From Desmodesmus armatus (lineage: Eukaryota; Chlorophyta; Chlorophyceae; Sphaeropleales; Scenedesmaceae): a stretch of 64,000 nt of DNA. Under the pieces are notes generated by a model that worked only from the letters and a program-made list of their open reading frames with translations, had not been told where the DNA came from and did not search any database. Shown one piece after another: positions 14,392 to 27,400 of the stretch. Location of the stretch: the NCBI GenBank assembly GCA_007449985.2, contig VIIQ02000028.1, positions 404,001-468,000 on the forward strand. Direction: 5' to 3'. The translations under genes and the position numbers were made by a program. Each line of letters opens with the position of its first letter. Positions within the stretch are counted from its first letter, which is position 1.

Positions 14392-17300
14392 GTGCTGCAG
14401 CGGGTGACCCCAGCAGCCGCCACCTAGAGCAGCGCTCCAGTGGTAGCCTGCAGGGCTTTGCTGAGATACTGCTCAGGAGGGTGCCATTCAGCCTGCTGGA
14501 GGCACAGGTGGGGGGGGGGTCTCTGGGGGGGGGTTTGTCTGGGGGGGGACAGGGAGGGGAGGGGTTGCCTTTTTGGGGGGGGGGGGCACATTATTTGCAA
14601 CCAGGAGGTATGTGTGGTGGTTTGACACGTGACTTCCTATCAGCCATGTCACTTCACCTTTGTGTGGGTAGGGGGGTAGGGGGGCGGGCAGCAGAGGAGT
14701 TGGGAGCACTGTCAGCCTGCTGGAGGCGCCGGTGGGAGGCGGCACATCAGCTGCCAACAGTTACACTCATGAGGACCGGTTACGTTATGTGTGTGTATGT
14801 GTGGGTGTTTGTTGACACAGGCAGACGTTGCATTGCAACGTTCAGTTGCATGCCATGTCTGTGCGCAAGGGAGGGGAAGAGGGGATGCAGGAGACTATTT
14901 GAACCACTGTCGAGCGCGATGTTTGCACAAGCAGGGGCAGAGAATGGGGAAGTGGACACTCCACCAGTGTTAGGCAGGGTTTTTCTTCATTCCTCCCCCC
15001 TCCCACCCACACCCCCCAAACACACACCTGCTGCATCCTGGATAGGGTTGTCCAAGGTGTTGAGACTAGGTAGTCTTGGGTATTTATCATCCATACTGTG
15101 TTGATGTGGACGGGTCTACTCAGCGTGATAGGGTTGTCCATCATGGGTGTCCATAGGCACTCACTTGTCAACAATGGCAGCGTGTCATGATGCTTCCAAG
15201 CTGTGACTGTTGTCCTCGTTCTGCTGGCTTGCCAAGGAATATAGCAGCCGAGCAGGGCTGGCCGCTTGGGTTTAGTGATGCTACTCCAGCCACATGCATC
15301 TATTCTGCATGACATGACCAGGCATGGCCTTGATGCTGTAGCGTGGCAGTACTACCACTACCACCCTACCGGATCAGGGCTACGCCTGGTCCAAAAATAG
15401 CTCAGCATCAGCAGCGTTTGCCCTTGTGTGTGTTGTTGCTGCCGCTGCCGCCCTGCTGCTTCCTTGTACTTGCACCTGCAGGTGTGGCCACACAGTGAGG
15501 CTGCAGCTAAGGTTCGCCCCTGGCATGGACCTCCTCTGCTGACTGACAAGGTGGTGAAGCTGCTCAGGTGAGAAGGGGGGAGGGTGGAGTTGTGTGTCGA
15601 CAGAGAGACTGTATGCGTGCACATGCATGCTGGCTAGCAATCATCCGACAAGGATAGTCAAACAATGACGCTAGCACGGAAAACCAGGGCGTTGTGTGTG
15701 TGTGTGGGGGGGGGCAAATTTGGGGGGGGGGGCATGCAGGCATGTGAGGGTGGTGTCTGTTTTGGGGGGGGGGGGGACATGGGGAGGCAAGTAGGTGGAG
15801 GGGGATGGGCATGGTATCTTTGGGGGGCGGGAGGGTAGGTGTGGCCACACAGTGAGGCTGCAGCTCAGGTCCGCCCCTGGCATGGACCCCCACTGCTCAC
15901 TGACAAAGTGGTGAAGCTGCTGAGGTGTGTGTGTGGGGGGGAGGGGGAGGGGGGGTGGGTGTTTCAGGAGAGGGGGGGGGGGGAGAGTGCAGGTAGGCAT
16001 GTGAAGTGTGTTGGTGGGTGGGAAGGCAAGCAGGAGGGGGGGGGGGGATGGGCAAATTGCAAAGGGGGGAAGGAGGGTGTGGCCCCACAGTGAGGCTGCA
16101 GCTAAGGTTCGTCCCTGGCATGGACCTCCACTGCTCACTGACAAAGTGGTGAAACTGTTGAGGTGAGGGGGGTGGTTTGGTGGGGGGGGGGGGGCATGGA
16201 GGGTAGCAGGCAGAGGGAGGGAGAGGGGCGATTTTGAGAGGGGGGGGGGAGTTGGGTGGAGGTATGTGTTTTGGAGGGGGGGGGGGGACAGGGAGGCAAG
16301 CAGAAGGGGAGGGGGTAAAGGAGGGTTGGGTAGGGTTAGGATCGGGGGTTTAGGAGAGAAAATGGGTCTTGGGAGGGTTTTCTGGTTTTAGGAGTGTAGG
16401 GGTTTTACGGTTACACAATCAGTCCTGCAAGACCTTGTCACCTGTAGCACATCAGTACACCTCTCGCCCCCCCCCCCTCTCCTGACACCCCTCACTCCTT
16501 CAACTCAGACCCCAAAAGCCGGTGGTGCACCACATGCAGCTGCAGGTTTGGGCTGACAGTGTCACAGCCCTTGATAAGGGGTTGCATTTGGATGAGCTGT
16601 TTGGCATCAGAAGCCACGTGGCTTCTGATGCCAAACAGCTCATCCAAATGCAACCCCTTATCAAGGGCTGTGACACCTAAACCTGCAGCTGCATGCCATT
16701 CAGCAGGGTTTACCCCTCTTGGAGGTCTTGTGCAGCAACAGTTGCCGGCTGACAGCGTCATTGCTGTTGCGCAGAGCCCACACCATCATGTCAGCCGTTT
16801 GACACACATAAGATCATGTGGGAGGCATGCAGGGAGGGAGAAGGTGTGTGTTGCCTTGTTGCGCAATGTGCCAGCTTCAACACACCTCTTGTCCCTCCCC
16901 TTCTGCTCCTGCCACTCCCTTTGCCCTTGCTTTCCTTACTCATTCAGTAAATGGATGTTAAAACAGAACATCACCCGTTTGGGGAGCTAACAAAAGGCTC
17001 ATCCGCTGTGCTTTGCCTCTTGACTTATGCATCCTCCTCCCGCATAGGAGGTCAACACATGCAAGGGTTGCACGCTCGGTCACCAGCTGGGATGGTGTGC
17101 TGTTGCCATCCCCCCCCCCGCCCCGGGCTCACAATAGCCTCCCCCCCCTGCCAAGAGCTTTGATGCTGTCAGTCTGCACCTGTGACTGTATGTGGCCAGC
17201 ATGTCTGCCTCCTGCAGCATCAGGTGCAGGCTGACAGTGTTGCTGGCGAGCAGCGGCTGCCGGGTTGGTATGAAGCATCCTGCCACTTGCAGCACAACTC

Positions 17301-20300
17301 CCCTTGTTCCTCCCCCCCCCCCCCCCCGGCATCTGCCTCCCAACACTCCCACACCCCATGGCATCAGACCACACAAACAAATGGGGGAGTATGTTACATG
17401 GACATGCCGCTCTCAACCAGCCTCAATACCGCTCTCAACCAGCCTGTGCTGGTGGCCTGGCCCTGACACTTACAGCGCACGACTGCTTCACCTGTTTTGA
17501 CAGCTAAGGCATGTTCAGCCTGTCCCTGCAGATCTGAGCAGTGGCAACCCCCCTGCTCAAGCCGCAGGTGCAGGCTGTCAACATTGCTGCTGAGCAGACT
17601 CATGCAGAGCACTGGCAGCAAAAATTGCACCCCCCCCCTGCCTGCAACGTCCCTCAAACACTTATCTACTGCATTGTTTGATAGCTGTGATATGTTCAGC
17701 CTGCCCCTGCGGTTCTTCTCAGGGGCGACTTCCCTGCTGAAGCCGCAGGTGCAGGCCAACAACATCATTGCTGTTGAGCAGACTCATGCAGCAGTTGGCA
17801 GCAAGCATTCCCACTCCCCCCTGCCCCCCACAGCCCTCATACCCTTAGCAAATCCCGCTAGCAACATTTGTTGCAACAAGCTGGCATGCCAGCCTGTGCT
17901 TGCACATGTGCTCATGTGTGCTTGTCGTGTCATACAGAGTTCATCAAATTGCGCCCCCTTCCCTTTTGATCATGTCAGCCTGCACCTTTCAGCTGCAAAG
18001 CACAAGCAGCCGTGTTTGCAGCTTCAGGTGCAGGCTGGCAGCATCATCGGCTTTGAGTAAGGCCACTGGCTTCTGTATGCAGCTACCCGCCAACTCCAGC
18101 ACCCCTTCTTGCCCTGTCTTTCTCTGCATCCCCTTGACCCCCCCCCCCCTGGTTATCATGGCAGTGTGTTTTCAGGGGTGTGGTGCCACAAGAATGTGTG
18201 CAGGTGGAAGGGCAGCAGGCTGAGCCAGTGTTTTTTACAGTGCAGAGGGGGGCAAGCAGCCTGCAGGCTCCCGCTCAACAGTCATGCACAAACGCTTTGT
18301 TGAGTTGTTGCTGATGTGACTGTTGACGCTCATGGGTGGCGCCAGTTCATGTTGGTGCATCTTTCTGCCAAAATCTGGCTTCTGACTGTACCTGATAGTA
18401 TCGAGCCTGCACCTGTGGTGGCAGTACTACTACTGTGATGGATACTCAGAACGCGGCCTCAGGTATAAGCTGGCAGCTTGTGAACTTTTCAGCTGCCAGC
18501 CTGTACCAGAAGCTGCGGTCCCAGTATCCACTCCTGCAGCCCGTTCTTGATACCTTTGATATGCCAGCCTGCACCTGGCAGCTTCAGAACAGTGAACAGC
18601 AGGCGTATTTGTAGCGCCATGTGCAGGCTGCTATGATCGACGACATTGTATAAGGGCACTGAATGTGAGGGTTTGGATCAGCTACTTGGGTTTAGGGTTA
18701 GCTACCCGGGTACCCGCCAGCTTTTGGCAACCGTTCTAGCACTGCCCTTGCCCCCTGCCCTAGTGTTTTTCATGCCCCTTTCAGAGCACCCCTTCTACCC
18801 TCTCTTTCCCCTCCTTTCTTGTGATGTTTGATCCCCATTGAGCAACCTATGCATTGCGACACATATATCCCCTCCCCCCCCCTTGTACAGTCCCCTCCTT
18901 CCCTTTGAAAACTCGGTTTCAAGTCAGTCAAGTCAGTGGCACTCCCTGGTGGGTTTCACTGAAATGTATGTGACTCGTGCAATAGCAACAAGTGGTGGTG
19001 CAGCAGGTTGTGCTGGTGCTGCTGCAGTAACACCCTTAGGTCACAGCTGCTCCCTCTTTTCAAGAGCTATGACGCTGTCAGCTTGCACCTGGGTGCTCAA
19101 AGAAGTTTCGGCAACTCCTGGAGCCCCAGGTGTAGGCCAACAGCATCGTGCTGTTGGGAGGACCGCACAAGGACCTATCTCGAAGTGGCCCTATTAGTGG
19201 GTTGGCCCCATTTTTGGACAGTTTCTAATGGGGCGTGTAGGGTGCACAGCAGCAGCTGAAATTATTAACATAGTGGTTTTATGATGTTAATAGCATAGTA
19301 ACAAGAGAACAGCCCAGTCTGGGCGCACATAGCAGCCGTGCCTGTCCACAGATCGATGAAACATTTTGGACAGTCGACTTTGTGAGATGGTCACGCTGCT
19401 TCAGGCGGCCGCAATGATTTTTATCAAATGCTACATATAGTACGAGTCTTTCGTGAAAAAGTTAGCCCCAATGAGGCCATATTCAGAGCATGCCTCAGTA
19501 GCTGCTGGGATTTGAGGCAGCACAGGAGTGCACAAGGAGCAGCTCTACCAAGCGCAAAAGTGTTTTCCAACATTGCTTTTTTACTTTGACATGTCTTTGA
19601 CCAACCAGAGCGGCTGAAAACGCCAGTCCTGGGAGTGTCCAAAAATAGGGCCTAGATCGGTTTTTGGACAGGTGCTACAGCATACCCACGAAGCTCTCGC
19701 CAAGCACCGCGAGCTTCGAAATCAACTCTTATATGTTTCAGCTAGTTGCAGGAGACAGACGGCCTCTACAGTGGTCCCACCAGAAAGTGTCCAAAAATCG
19801 GTCAACTTCGAGATACAGGAAGCAAGTTGTGAATCTCACCCTCCTGCCCCTAACTTCCGAGTTACCCCCTGTTTACGGAAAAAGTCGTTGTGCCTGTCTC
19901 CTCAAGCCCTGAATGCCCCTGCAACATGGTGCAAGCTGTACTTTGTTGAGCAGTGGCAACTTGCAACTCACTCTCAGTGAGAATGGTGGCACCTACAGAC
20001 CATAGCTGCACCTCCTAAGCAATAGCTGTGATTATGTCAGCCTGAACCTGGCATGATCTGCTGTACCCATTGGGGCTGCTGGCACGCAGACTGGCATCAT
20101 TGTTGCTATTGAACAGGGCCCATAGGGTTGAGCGTGTAGCAAGAACATCCGATGTGGCACCCCCCCCCCCACACACACACACACCTCTTCCCCCCCCTGT
20201 CACCCCTTGACATGCCTTACTCCCTTGTAGATCTGTGTGGGCAGCTGGGTGGGCGGGTGGTTGCTGGTGATCGTGCTCTTGCAATGCAAAGATTGTTACC

Positions 20301-23300
20301 GTGCTGCCAGCAGATGATCTGCCGCAACTTGAAGTTGCTCCATGCGGTGCTTGCACTGTTGCTGCATGGGTCACAGCAGATATAGCTGCAATTTCTCTTC
20401 TAGGGTTGTGGTACTGTCGGCATGAACCTTGTGCACTGCAGTGATTCCATGCAATACCCTGCTGCACAAGGTGCATACTGGCAGCATCTATGCCTTTGAA
20501 GAAGCCCTCAACACTTGTGGAAAGCGGTGCTGTTCAGCAGGGGCCCACGGGACCTCTGCAGACAGCCACCTGTTACCTGTAGCACCCCTCCATTCTCTGA
20601 CAGCTGCGCAGCATGCTTCTCTTCTCAGCGACAACCCTTACTTTCTCACTCCCTCCCATGTCAAGTCACACAGTGTAGGGTTTGTTGCCAGCTCGGTGCA
20701 GCAGGCTGTGCTGGTGACCTTGCCGTGGCATTCTTAACCTGCAGCCGCATGTCCTTTATCAACAGCTGTGACACTGTCATCCCCCAACAGTCACGCATGC
20801 ACGCACACAATGTTGCTGTCTCCTCATTCCCTCATATTGTTCCATCCCATGGGGCATGTGACTGTTGTGAGGGGGTCTGGAGCATAGCACTTTGAGGCAG
20901 GTGGATGGTGTGAGGGGGTCAAGAGCGAAGAATTGTAATGGCAGAGCGTGTGTCCCAGCGTGTACTCATGAGACCACATGTGTATCCCCCCCCCCCCCCG
21001 CCCCAACACTCACACCATCTCGACGCGCTGATATAGCCCTTCGCTTCCTTATCCCCTCACACTCAGCCACCAAAATTGTCATGTGGGCTGGGGTGAGGGT
21101 GTCAGGAGTGGAGAGCGTGTGGTTACATCACGTGCCCTTGAGGCCACTATGTCCCCCCCCCCTCGTACACACACATACCCCATGACGACCCCCCCCCCCA
21201 AATCTCGCCGTGCCGACTTCGTTCTTCACTTCTCATCCCCTCATACTCTGGGGGCTGGTATGAGGGTGTGAAGAGTGAAGAGCTTTGGTGGCACAGCGTG
21301 TGGTCACTTCGCATGCTCATGTGGCTACCACCTTGCTCTCCCCGTGACGCTGACCCCCTGCAATCGCCCCTTTGTTCTGATATTTGAGACAACTTGCTGA
21401 AGGAGACCCTGTTGCTGTTGGTCCGAACCCTGCAATTCAGTACTGCTGTCCCTCAATCTGCTGATGTGCCTCATGAACGCTGTTGGCCTGAACCCTTACG
21501 TCTCGAAATCAATCACGTAGTCCTGAACCCCTCTGCTGCCATCCCAAGTCCTGATCGTGTGCAACGCTGATAATCAAACCTCTTTCGCCCCTCCCCCCCC
21601 CCCCCTGGCCCTTGCCTCCCTGCAGGTTGCTGGAGAGTGACCGTCAGCTGTCGACAATCGTCTCCCCCCTTTCACCCCCTCCCAACCCTGCTGTTGTTCA
21701 CCACTCCAACACCTGTGGTTGTGTCTTTCTTGATCCCTGCCCCATCATCCCTGCAGGTTGTTGGAAAGTGACCGTCAGCGCTGTCTGCGTGATGAGGCTG
21801 CTCGTGAGGCTGCTGCTTCATCCGTTGCTGCCAGCGCTGTGATACCTCAGGAGGGGTGGTGGGCCAGCATGGTCTTCGTGGACACCAAGGTACGACACCA
21901 TGCACCGGGGGGGGGGGGGGGGAGGGGGAAAGGAAGGGGGGGGGCAAGGTGCACAGCCCAACCCATGCCCTTGGCTTTTGAAGGGTGTGATTGCCACAAA
22001 CAATGACATCATTCAGAAGCCAAAAGCCCAGGTTGGGCTGTGTGGGGGCATGCGTTGTGCAGCTGCAGCTGTAATGTGCCGGGGGGTGGGGTGATGCTGT
22101 TACGAAGGGCGTGTGTTGACGCTTGTTGATGCATGCATGCTTGGTACTCTGCTCACCATTACCGGTGGTGCAGGGCAGGTTGTGGGTGGGTGGGGCATTG
22201 TCCGGAGCTCTGCAGCAGTGGGATGCACTTTTGATGGCACAGCAGTAGTTTGTGAGCAGATCTGGCACAACAGAGCAACATGCGCCGGCATGCACACTAT
22301 GTGATTGCTGTCCTAGTGCAGGATCACTACGACAATTGCCACAAGGTGGGCTTGCCAGCTTATCGTGATCCGCTTCGTGTAGCATTTCTCAAAGCTGGGT
22401 TTGCAGCTGAATTTGTTGACTGTTAGACAGGGATCCACGTCGTGTTTGCGCACGGGGCTGTTACAAAAGCGCAGGGGGTTTTCCTGCAAGAAACTTTGGG
22501 ACACTCCAAAAGTGTGACACACCTCCTCTCTTGCTGCTTTTGGGGCACTCCTCTTCTCTCCTTGGGGCCCGTGTTCTGTGGTGTTGGTCACAAATGCTGG
22601 GCTGAATAAGGGCGACTGGCTGAGTCAAATGAGCTGCCTACTGGAGAGTGTGTGGGTACATACCCATATATGGCGCCTGGTAGCCCTGTGGTGTGTGTTG
22701 CGCCCCTGGCGGCTGTCCCGGCCTGTTCCTTTGTGTCTTCCACGCCATGCTTCTGTGCTGAACTGGGCTCACTCGCCTGTAACACGGTGGGCGGGCCTGG
22801 TTTTGCAGGCAAGGTTGGCGTGGGGGTGCAGGGGGCAGGCTGGGGTAGGCGCCAGGGGTGTGGGGCACAGCTGCGGGGTTGATTAGGTTTTGCCGGCTGT
22901 TGCACACATATGTGGTTAGCTGTAAGGGGTGAAGTGGGTGGTCAAACAACAGGGGGAACGGGGACACGATTTGAGCAGTTAGCAGCTGCCTAATGCGCTT
23001 TTGTCAGTTTATTTTGCGCAGTTGTTACAGTCGACGCATTACAGCAAGGGTGAGGTGGGGGGGGGGTGCAAAATCACCTACACGTACAGCTGACGTTGTT
23101 TGTGCCCACTCTTCAGACGTCCTGCCAGGTACACACGTTGGTAAGGTGTTGGTGCCGACGGGTCACCATTCTGTTGGCAGCAGCAGCAGCTGTCACAGCT
23201 GTTGTCAAAGTGACAGTGTACAGGCCAGCTGTGTCTCGTAGGGCTGCCTGTGTGCGGGATCAGTGGGCAGTACAGTCCCGCAGCATGCGTTGGCTTGTTT

Positions 23301-24438
23301 TTAACAGCTGTCATGTTATGCACGACTGAATGTTTGCACTGGCTTACCATCAGCAAAAGCCCCATCCGCACTGCTTGCACATCCAACCACTTTGCTGTTC
23401 TCACATGTGGTCCTTTCACTGCCGGCATGCATACTCTCCTTTCCTTCCTTTCCCTTTCACCCACCTGCCTCCCTCCCTCATCTCCCACCTCCTTCCCCCA
23501 CTGTTGCAGTTGCCAACGTGGGCTTTAGCAAGCTGGCAGGCAGTGCTGATCCCAATCCTCAACACTCTTGATCTGCCATGTTGTGTACCCTTGACTGCCA
23601 CACACGTTTCGCATGTTTTGCTTCCTCTTGTTCTCCCTCCCTCCCCATATGGCTCCATCGCAGCTGTCAGCGTTGGTCCTGAGCAAGCTGCTGTCCAGCC
23701 TGCCCAGCATGCGGCGCCAGCTGCGCTCAGGGTACCTCCTGGGAGACACACGATCAGACAAGACAGGCAGCCTCACCATGAACAACAAGGTGCACAGCAC
23801 GGCACGGCACAGCCCACGAGACAGCAATGCACACCAGAGCACAGCACAATGCAGTCAAACATGACATCATGTCTCAGTCGTTGCCTGCCATGCAAACTGC
23901 AACAAAACCACAGATGTTTCAACTGCCGTGTGTTACAGTCTCCTCACACTGACAACTTGACTGTGGTAAATGATGTGCGCAAATGTGCATGGGTGTTTGT
24001 ATGTGTCATGTGTGCAGCAACAAGCCCTGGTTGTCCAAGGTTTCCGCAGCAGCACCATCAACGTGCTGATAGCCACCAGTGTTGGCAGTGAGGGAATGGA
24101 CTTCAGGCAGTGCCAGCTGGTGGTGGCCTTTGACCCACCAAAGGTACGCAGAGACGCTCTCTGTTGTTGTTAGCGGGGTGTATTAGGTGAAGGGAGAGGG
24201 TCCTCACAGAGGGGGGGGGGGAGGGCTGATGTGTGAGTGTGCATGCTTGGGAGTTGTTGCGGTTTGAGAGTGTACCCGTGTGTCACTTCTCAGACGGCAG
24301 TGGATAACAAAGGCGGGCACAGCAAGACGTTCCAAGCAGAGCCAGCGCAAGGGTGCAGGTGCAAGTGAGTTTGACACAAAGCAAGCATGTGATGTCCTGT
24401 CTTGCATGTATGCCCCTCATAAAATCACACCCTTGTGG

Positions 24439-24470
<32 letters not shown>

Positions 24471-27400
24471 TCAGGATGTGACGAGCTACATCCAGTGTCG
24501 TGGTCGTGCCAGGAAGCGTGGCAGCCGCTACTGCTTCATGCAGGCCGAGGAGACACCACACAGCATACAGCACATCATCATGTGAGCGAGGCAGGGACAT
24601 AGTGGCTCAGGCAGTCATGTGCTGCAGCTGTATGGCTCCAACACAGCCGCTGGAACCACACGAGGGATTTGTAGGTTCAAAAGTAGACTGGCAATGTCTG
24701 TTACACCTGTGCGCCCTTTCATGAGCGTGCCTGTCACTGGTCTTAGGTTTCACCACAGGCCAAAGGCACAATCTAGCAGCAAGTCTACAGCCTGGTTCTT
24801 TGTTCCAGTGTCACATAGTGGTGTTGCTGGCTACTTCCAGTCATTCTTAGCTATCCTGCTGCCGTGCAGCTCCTCTATTGTAATCCCGGAACCAAAGATC
24901 TGGTGTTGTACAAGCTTGCTTCTAGACATACTCACAAAAAAAAAGTGCCAGTGCACTGGTCAGGGAGGAAGGGGGGGGGGTAGCAGGGACCAGAGCAAGA
25001 TGTTGGCTGTGGGGTTGGTGGCTTTGAGTTGGTGTACTACGGGACGGCGTTTTATGGGGGTTATCAGTGGGTTGCTTCTGACAGCCAGCAGCAGAGCAGC
25101 CAGGCTGTTGTGAGTGACACCCAGTCCTCCATACGCAAGCAGAGGGTGTCAGCAGAGAGTTGTGCAGAGCTTGCATCACCTGCGTGATCCACCATGGCTC
25201 TTCAGCTTGAAGCTCCCTTACGGGCCTACCACATGCTATATTCCTCTTGTTGCCTGCTGCTGGTGACATACTGGGCATATGGCTGTGCTCTGGGTGTCGT
25301 CTAGCTGTCGGCTGAACTACACTTGGAGCGCTGCCATCAGCCCAGTTGCTGATCCAGCGGCATTCGGGTTCCTGCACAGATGTGCATCACACATGCGGGA
25401 CCAGCTTCTGTGGTGGCTTGGGGGGGGGGGGGGAGATCACACGGAGGGGGCTGCTTGTTGCTCATTTTCTGTTGAGATTGTGTGAGTCCTGGGCAGCAGC
25501 CAGCCACTCACCATATGATGCATCCCCCCCCTAACACACCCACCACAGCCACCCACCCACCCCTTGGGTTGCTTGGTTGGTTGATTGCTTGTCTGGCTGG
25601 GGGGGGGGGGGGGGGGGGGGGTTCTTCTTCGCACCTCATCCCACCAGCCGGCCAGCCAGCTGACCCACCAATGGCTCAACCCACTTGTGTGTTTGTCACC
25701 CATACTCACCACTTGACAGCCTGTCTGCTTTGAAAGCAGCAGGCATGCAGGGTTTGAAGCAGGTGGGCAGTTGAATGCAAACATGCATCATGCACAACCC
25801 TTGCGGTCTCCCCCCCCCCCCTCCATGCTTACTGGACTTACTGGACTGTTGTGTGTGGCCAGCTAGTGAGGTTGACGTTCTGCCCCACCCTGTGCCAAAA
25901 GAAAGTATTTTTGCCTACTGGGACGCCCACCACATGTGTGCATGCCTATCTTCCTGCCTGCAGGGCTGCTGACCAGCTTGAGCTGCAAGCTATGGAGGTG
26001 GCTGCAGCAAACAGGACCATGCTGGCAGCCAACACAGACAAAGGTGGGGGTGGCCGGTCTGCTGGAAGTTCGTTTCCCTTTTTCAGGGCCTCACAAGCGG
26101 GGCCCTGAAGTGCTTTGGAGCCCTTGCAACATGCAAGTCCTGTTTGTACTGGGTGTGCGATAAGGCAAGTGTTGAGCTCTGTAGCGGCAGCACAGGCCTC
26201 CCTGCTTCTTCCACCCACATGGCAGTCTGTGCGAACATCACTTGCTGCCACTCAAGCCCATACATGTAGTGCAGGAGTGTGCTGGCAGCCGGTATGTGTT
26301 GGTCATCGGGAATCCCAACGAAATGATGCTGGGGCCCCATTGATAAATGCATCCTGCTTCAAGCACCCCCCATGCACTGCACTGCACTGCAGTGCGCATA
26401 GCACAGAATCACAGAGGGCTGGCGTCTGGGGGTCCGCCCCTTTGCACCGCACGCTGTGGGGGAGATACGCCAATGCCAAGGGTCCTATAATGCACCCTTA
26501 TTTGTGTGTTTGTGTTTGCGGGCGGCAGCAGGGTGGAGCCCTGGGAGGTGACGGTGTTGGTTTGGGAAGGGGGGGGGGAGTGAGAAAAGGGGGCGCGGGG
26601 TAAGAGCCATGTGGTGAGGGTAGAGGGGGGTTGTCGTGTGTGTGGGTGTTTGTGTGTGTGTGTGGGGGGGGTGGGGGGTGGGGGGGGGGGGGGCGCAGGG
26701 TCCTGGTCCCTGTAGCCGTGTGGGAGTTTTAGAAGTGTAGCATCAGAACAGTAGACTCAAGCCAAATACTCCAAACGCCTCGCAGGGTGCCGTAGGCTTG
26801 GCACAGTTACGGGTGGGGTACATTGGCATGCATATGCATTCACACTTCATAGCGGAATTGTGGGGCTGTTGCTTTGTCTCTGGGGAGGTTGGAGGGGTGC
26901 TTGCACTTTGACCTACTGCCACTATGAAATCAGCAGCTGGCAGAGGCTACCCCCTTGGGACCATGGTTGCAGTGCCACTCATGTGAAGAGGTGGGCTGAT
27001 GTTTGGTTGCATATACCATGCTGCATCTTCATGCATTGTGGCGTGGTGTATGCCTCCCCGTCAGCCGTGCTCTCTTACACGAGCAAGCATTGCCACACCG
27101 GTTGAGCTTGGCAAGAGTCATGGTTTGTTGTTGGGGAGGTGGGAGAGGGGGGAGGGGGCTGGCACTGACAACCTACTACTGTCACTACGATATCAGCAGG
27201 TGGCAGGGGCTGCCCCGTTGGACCATGATTGCATGGTCACTCATGTGAAGGGGTACGGCTGACCTGGTTGCATGTTCCATGCGCACTACTTGCATCGTGG
27301 TGGCGTGGTTTGTGCCTTTCCCATCAGGCATGCTCTCTTTATCAAGGGGTCTTGCCCTTCATGATGCACTGCTTGGGGAGCACAATGCAATGCCAGGGAT

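Larger units (their letters stand above)
16163..21756 (+). repeat. Intron 8: tandem repeats with CAGCCTGCACCTG / CAGGTGCAGGCTG arms
   Basis: Between about 16.5 and 20.8 kb, units contain gctgtcagtctgcacctg and, 35-60 nt later, caggtgcaggctgacagtg. A clear example is 17162-17182 with 17221-17241 (about 17 of 21 positions paired). Others lie near 17560, 17745, 17980, 18410-18620, 19075, 20040 and 20410. From 20.88 to 21.35 kb another unit (gtgaggg ... gtgaagagtgaagag) occurs three times. An AT-richer insert sits at 19.2-19.9 kb. No fitting exon found. Confidence 0.8.

Noticed and set aside
24296..24366. Possible exon after ttctcag (TAVDNKGGHSKTF...)
   Set aside because: Dicers run straight from FDPPK to x-V-T-S-Y-I-Q; the segment ends in a stop without a donor.
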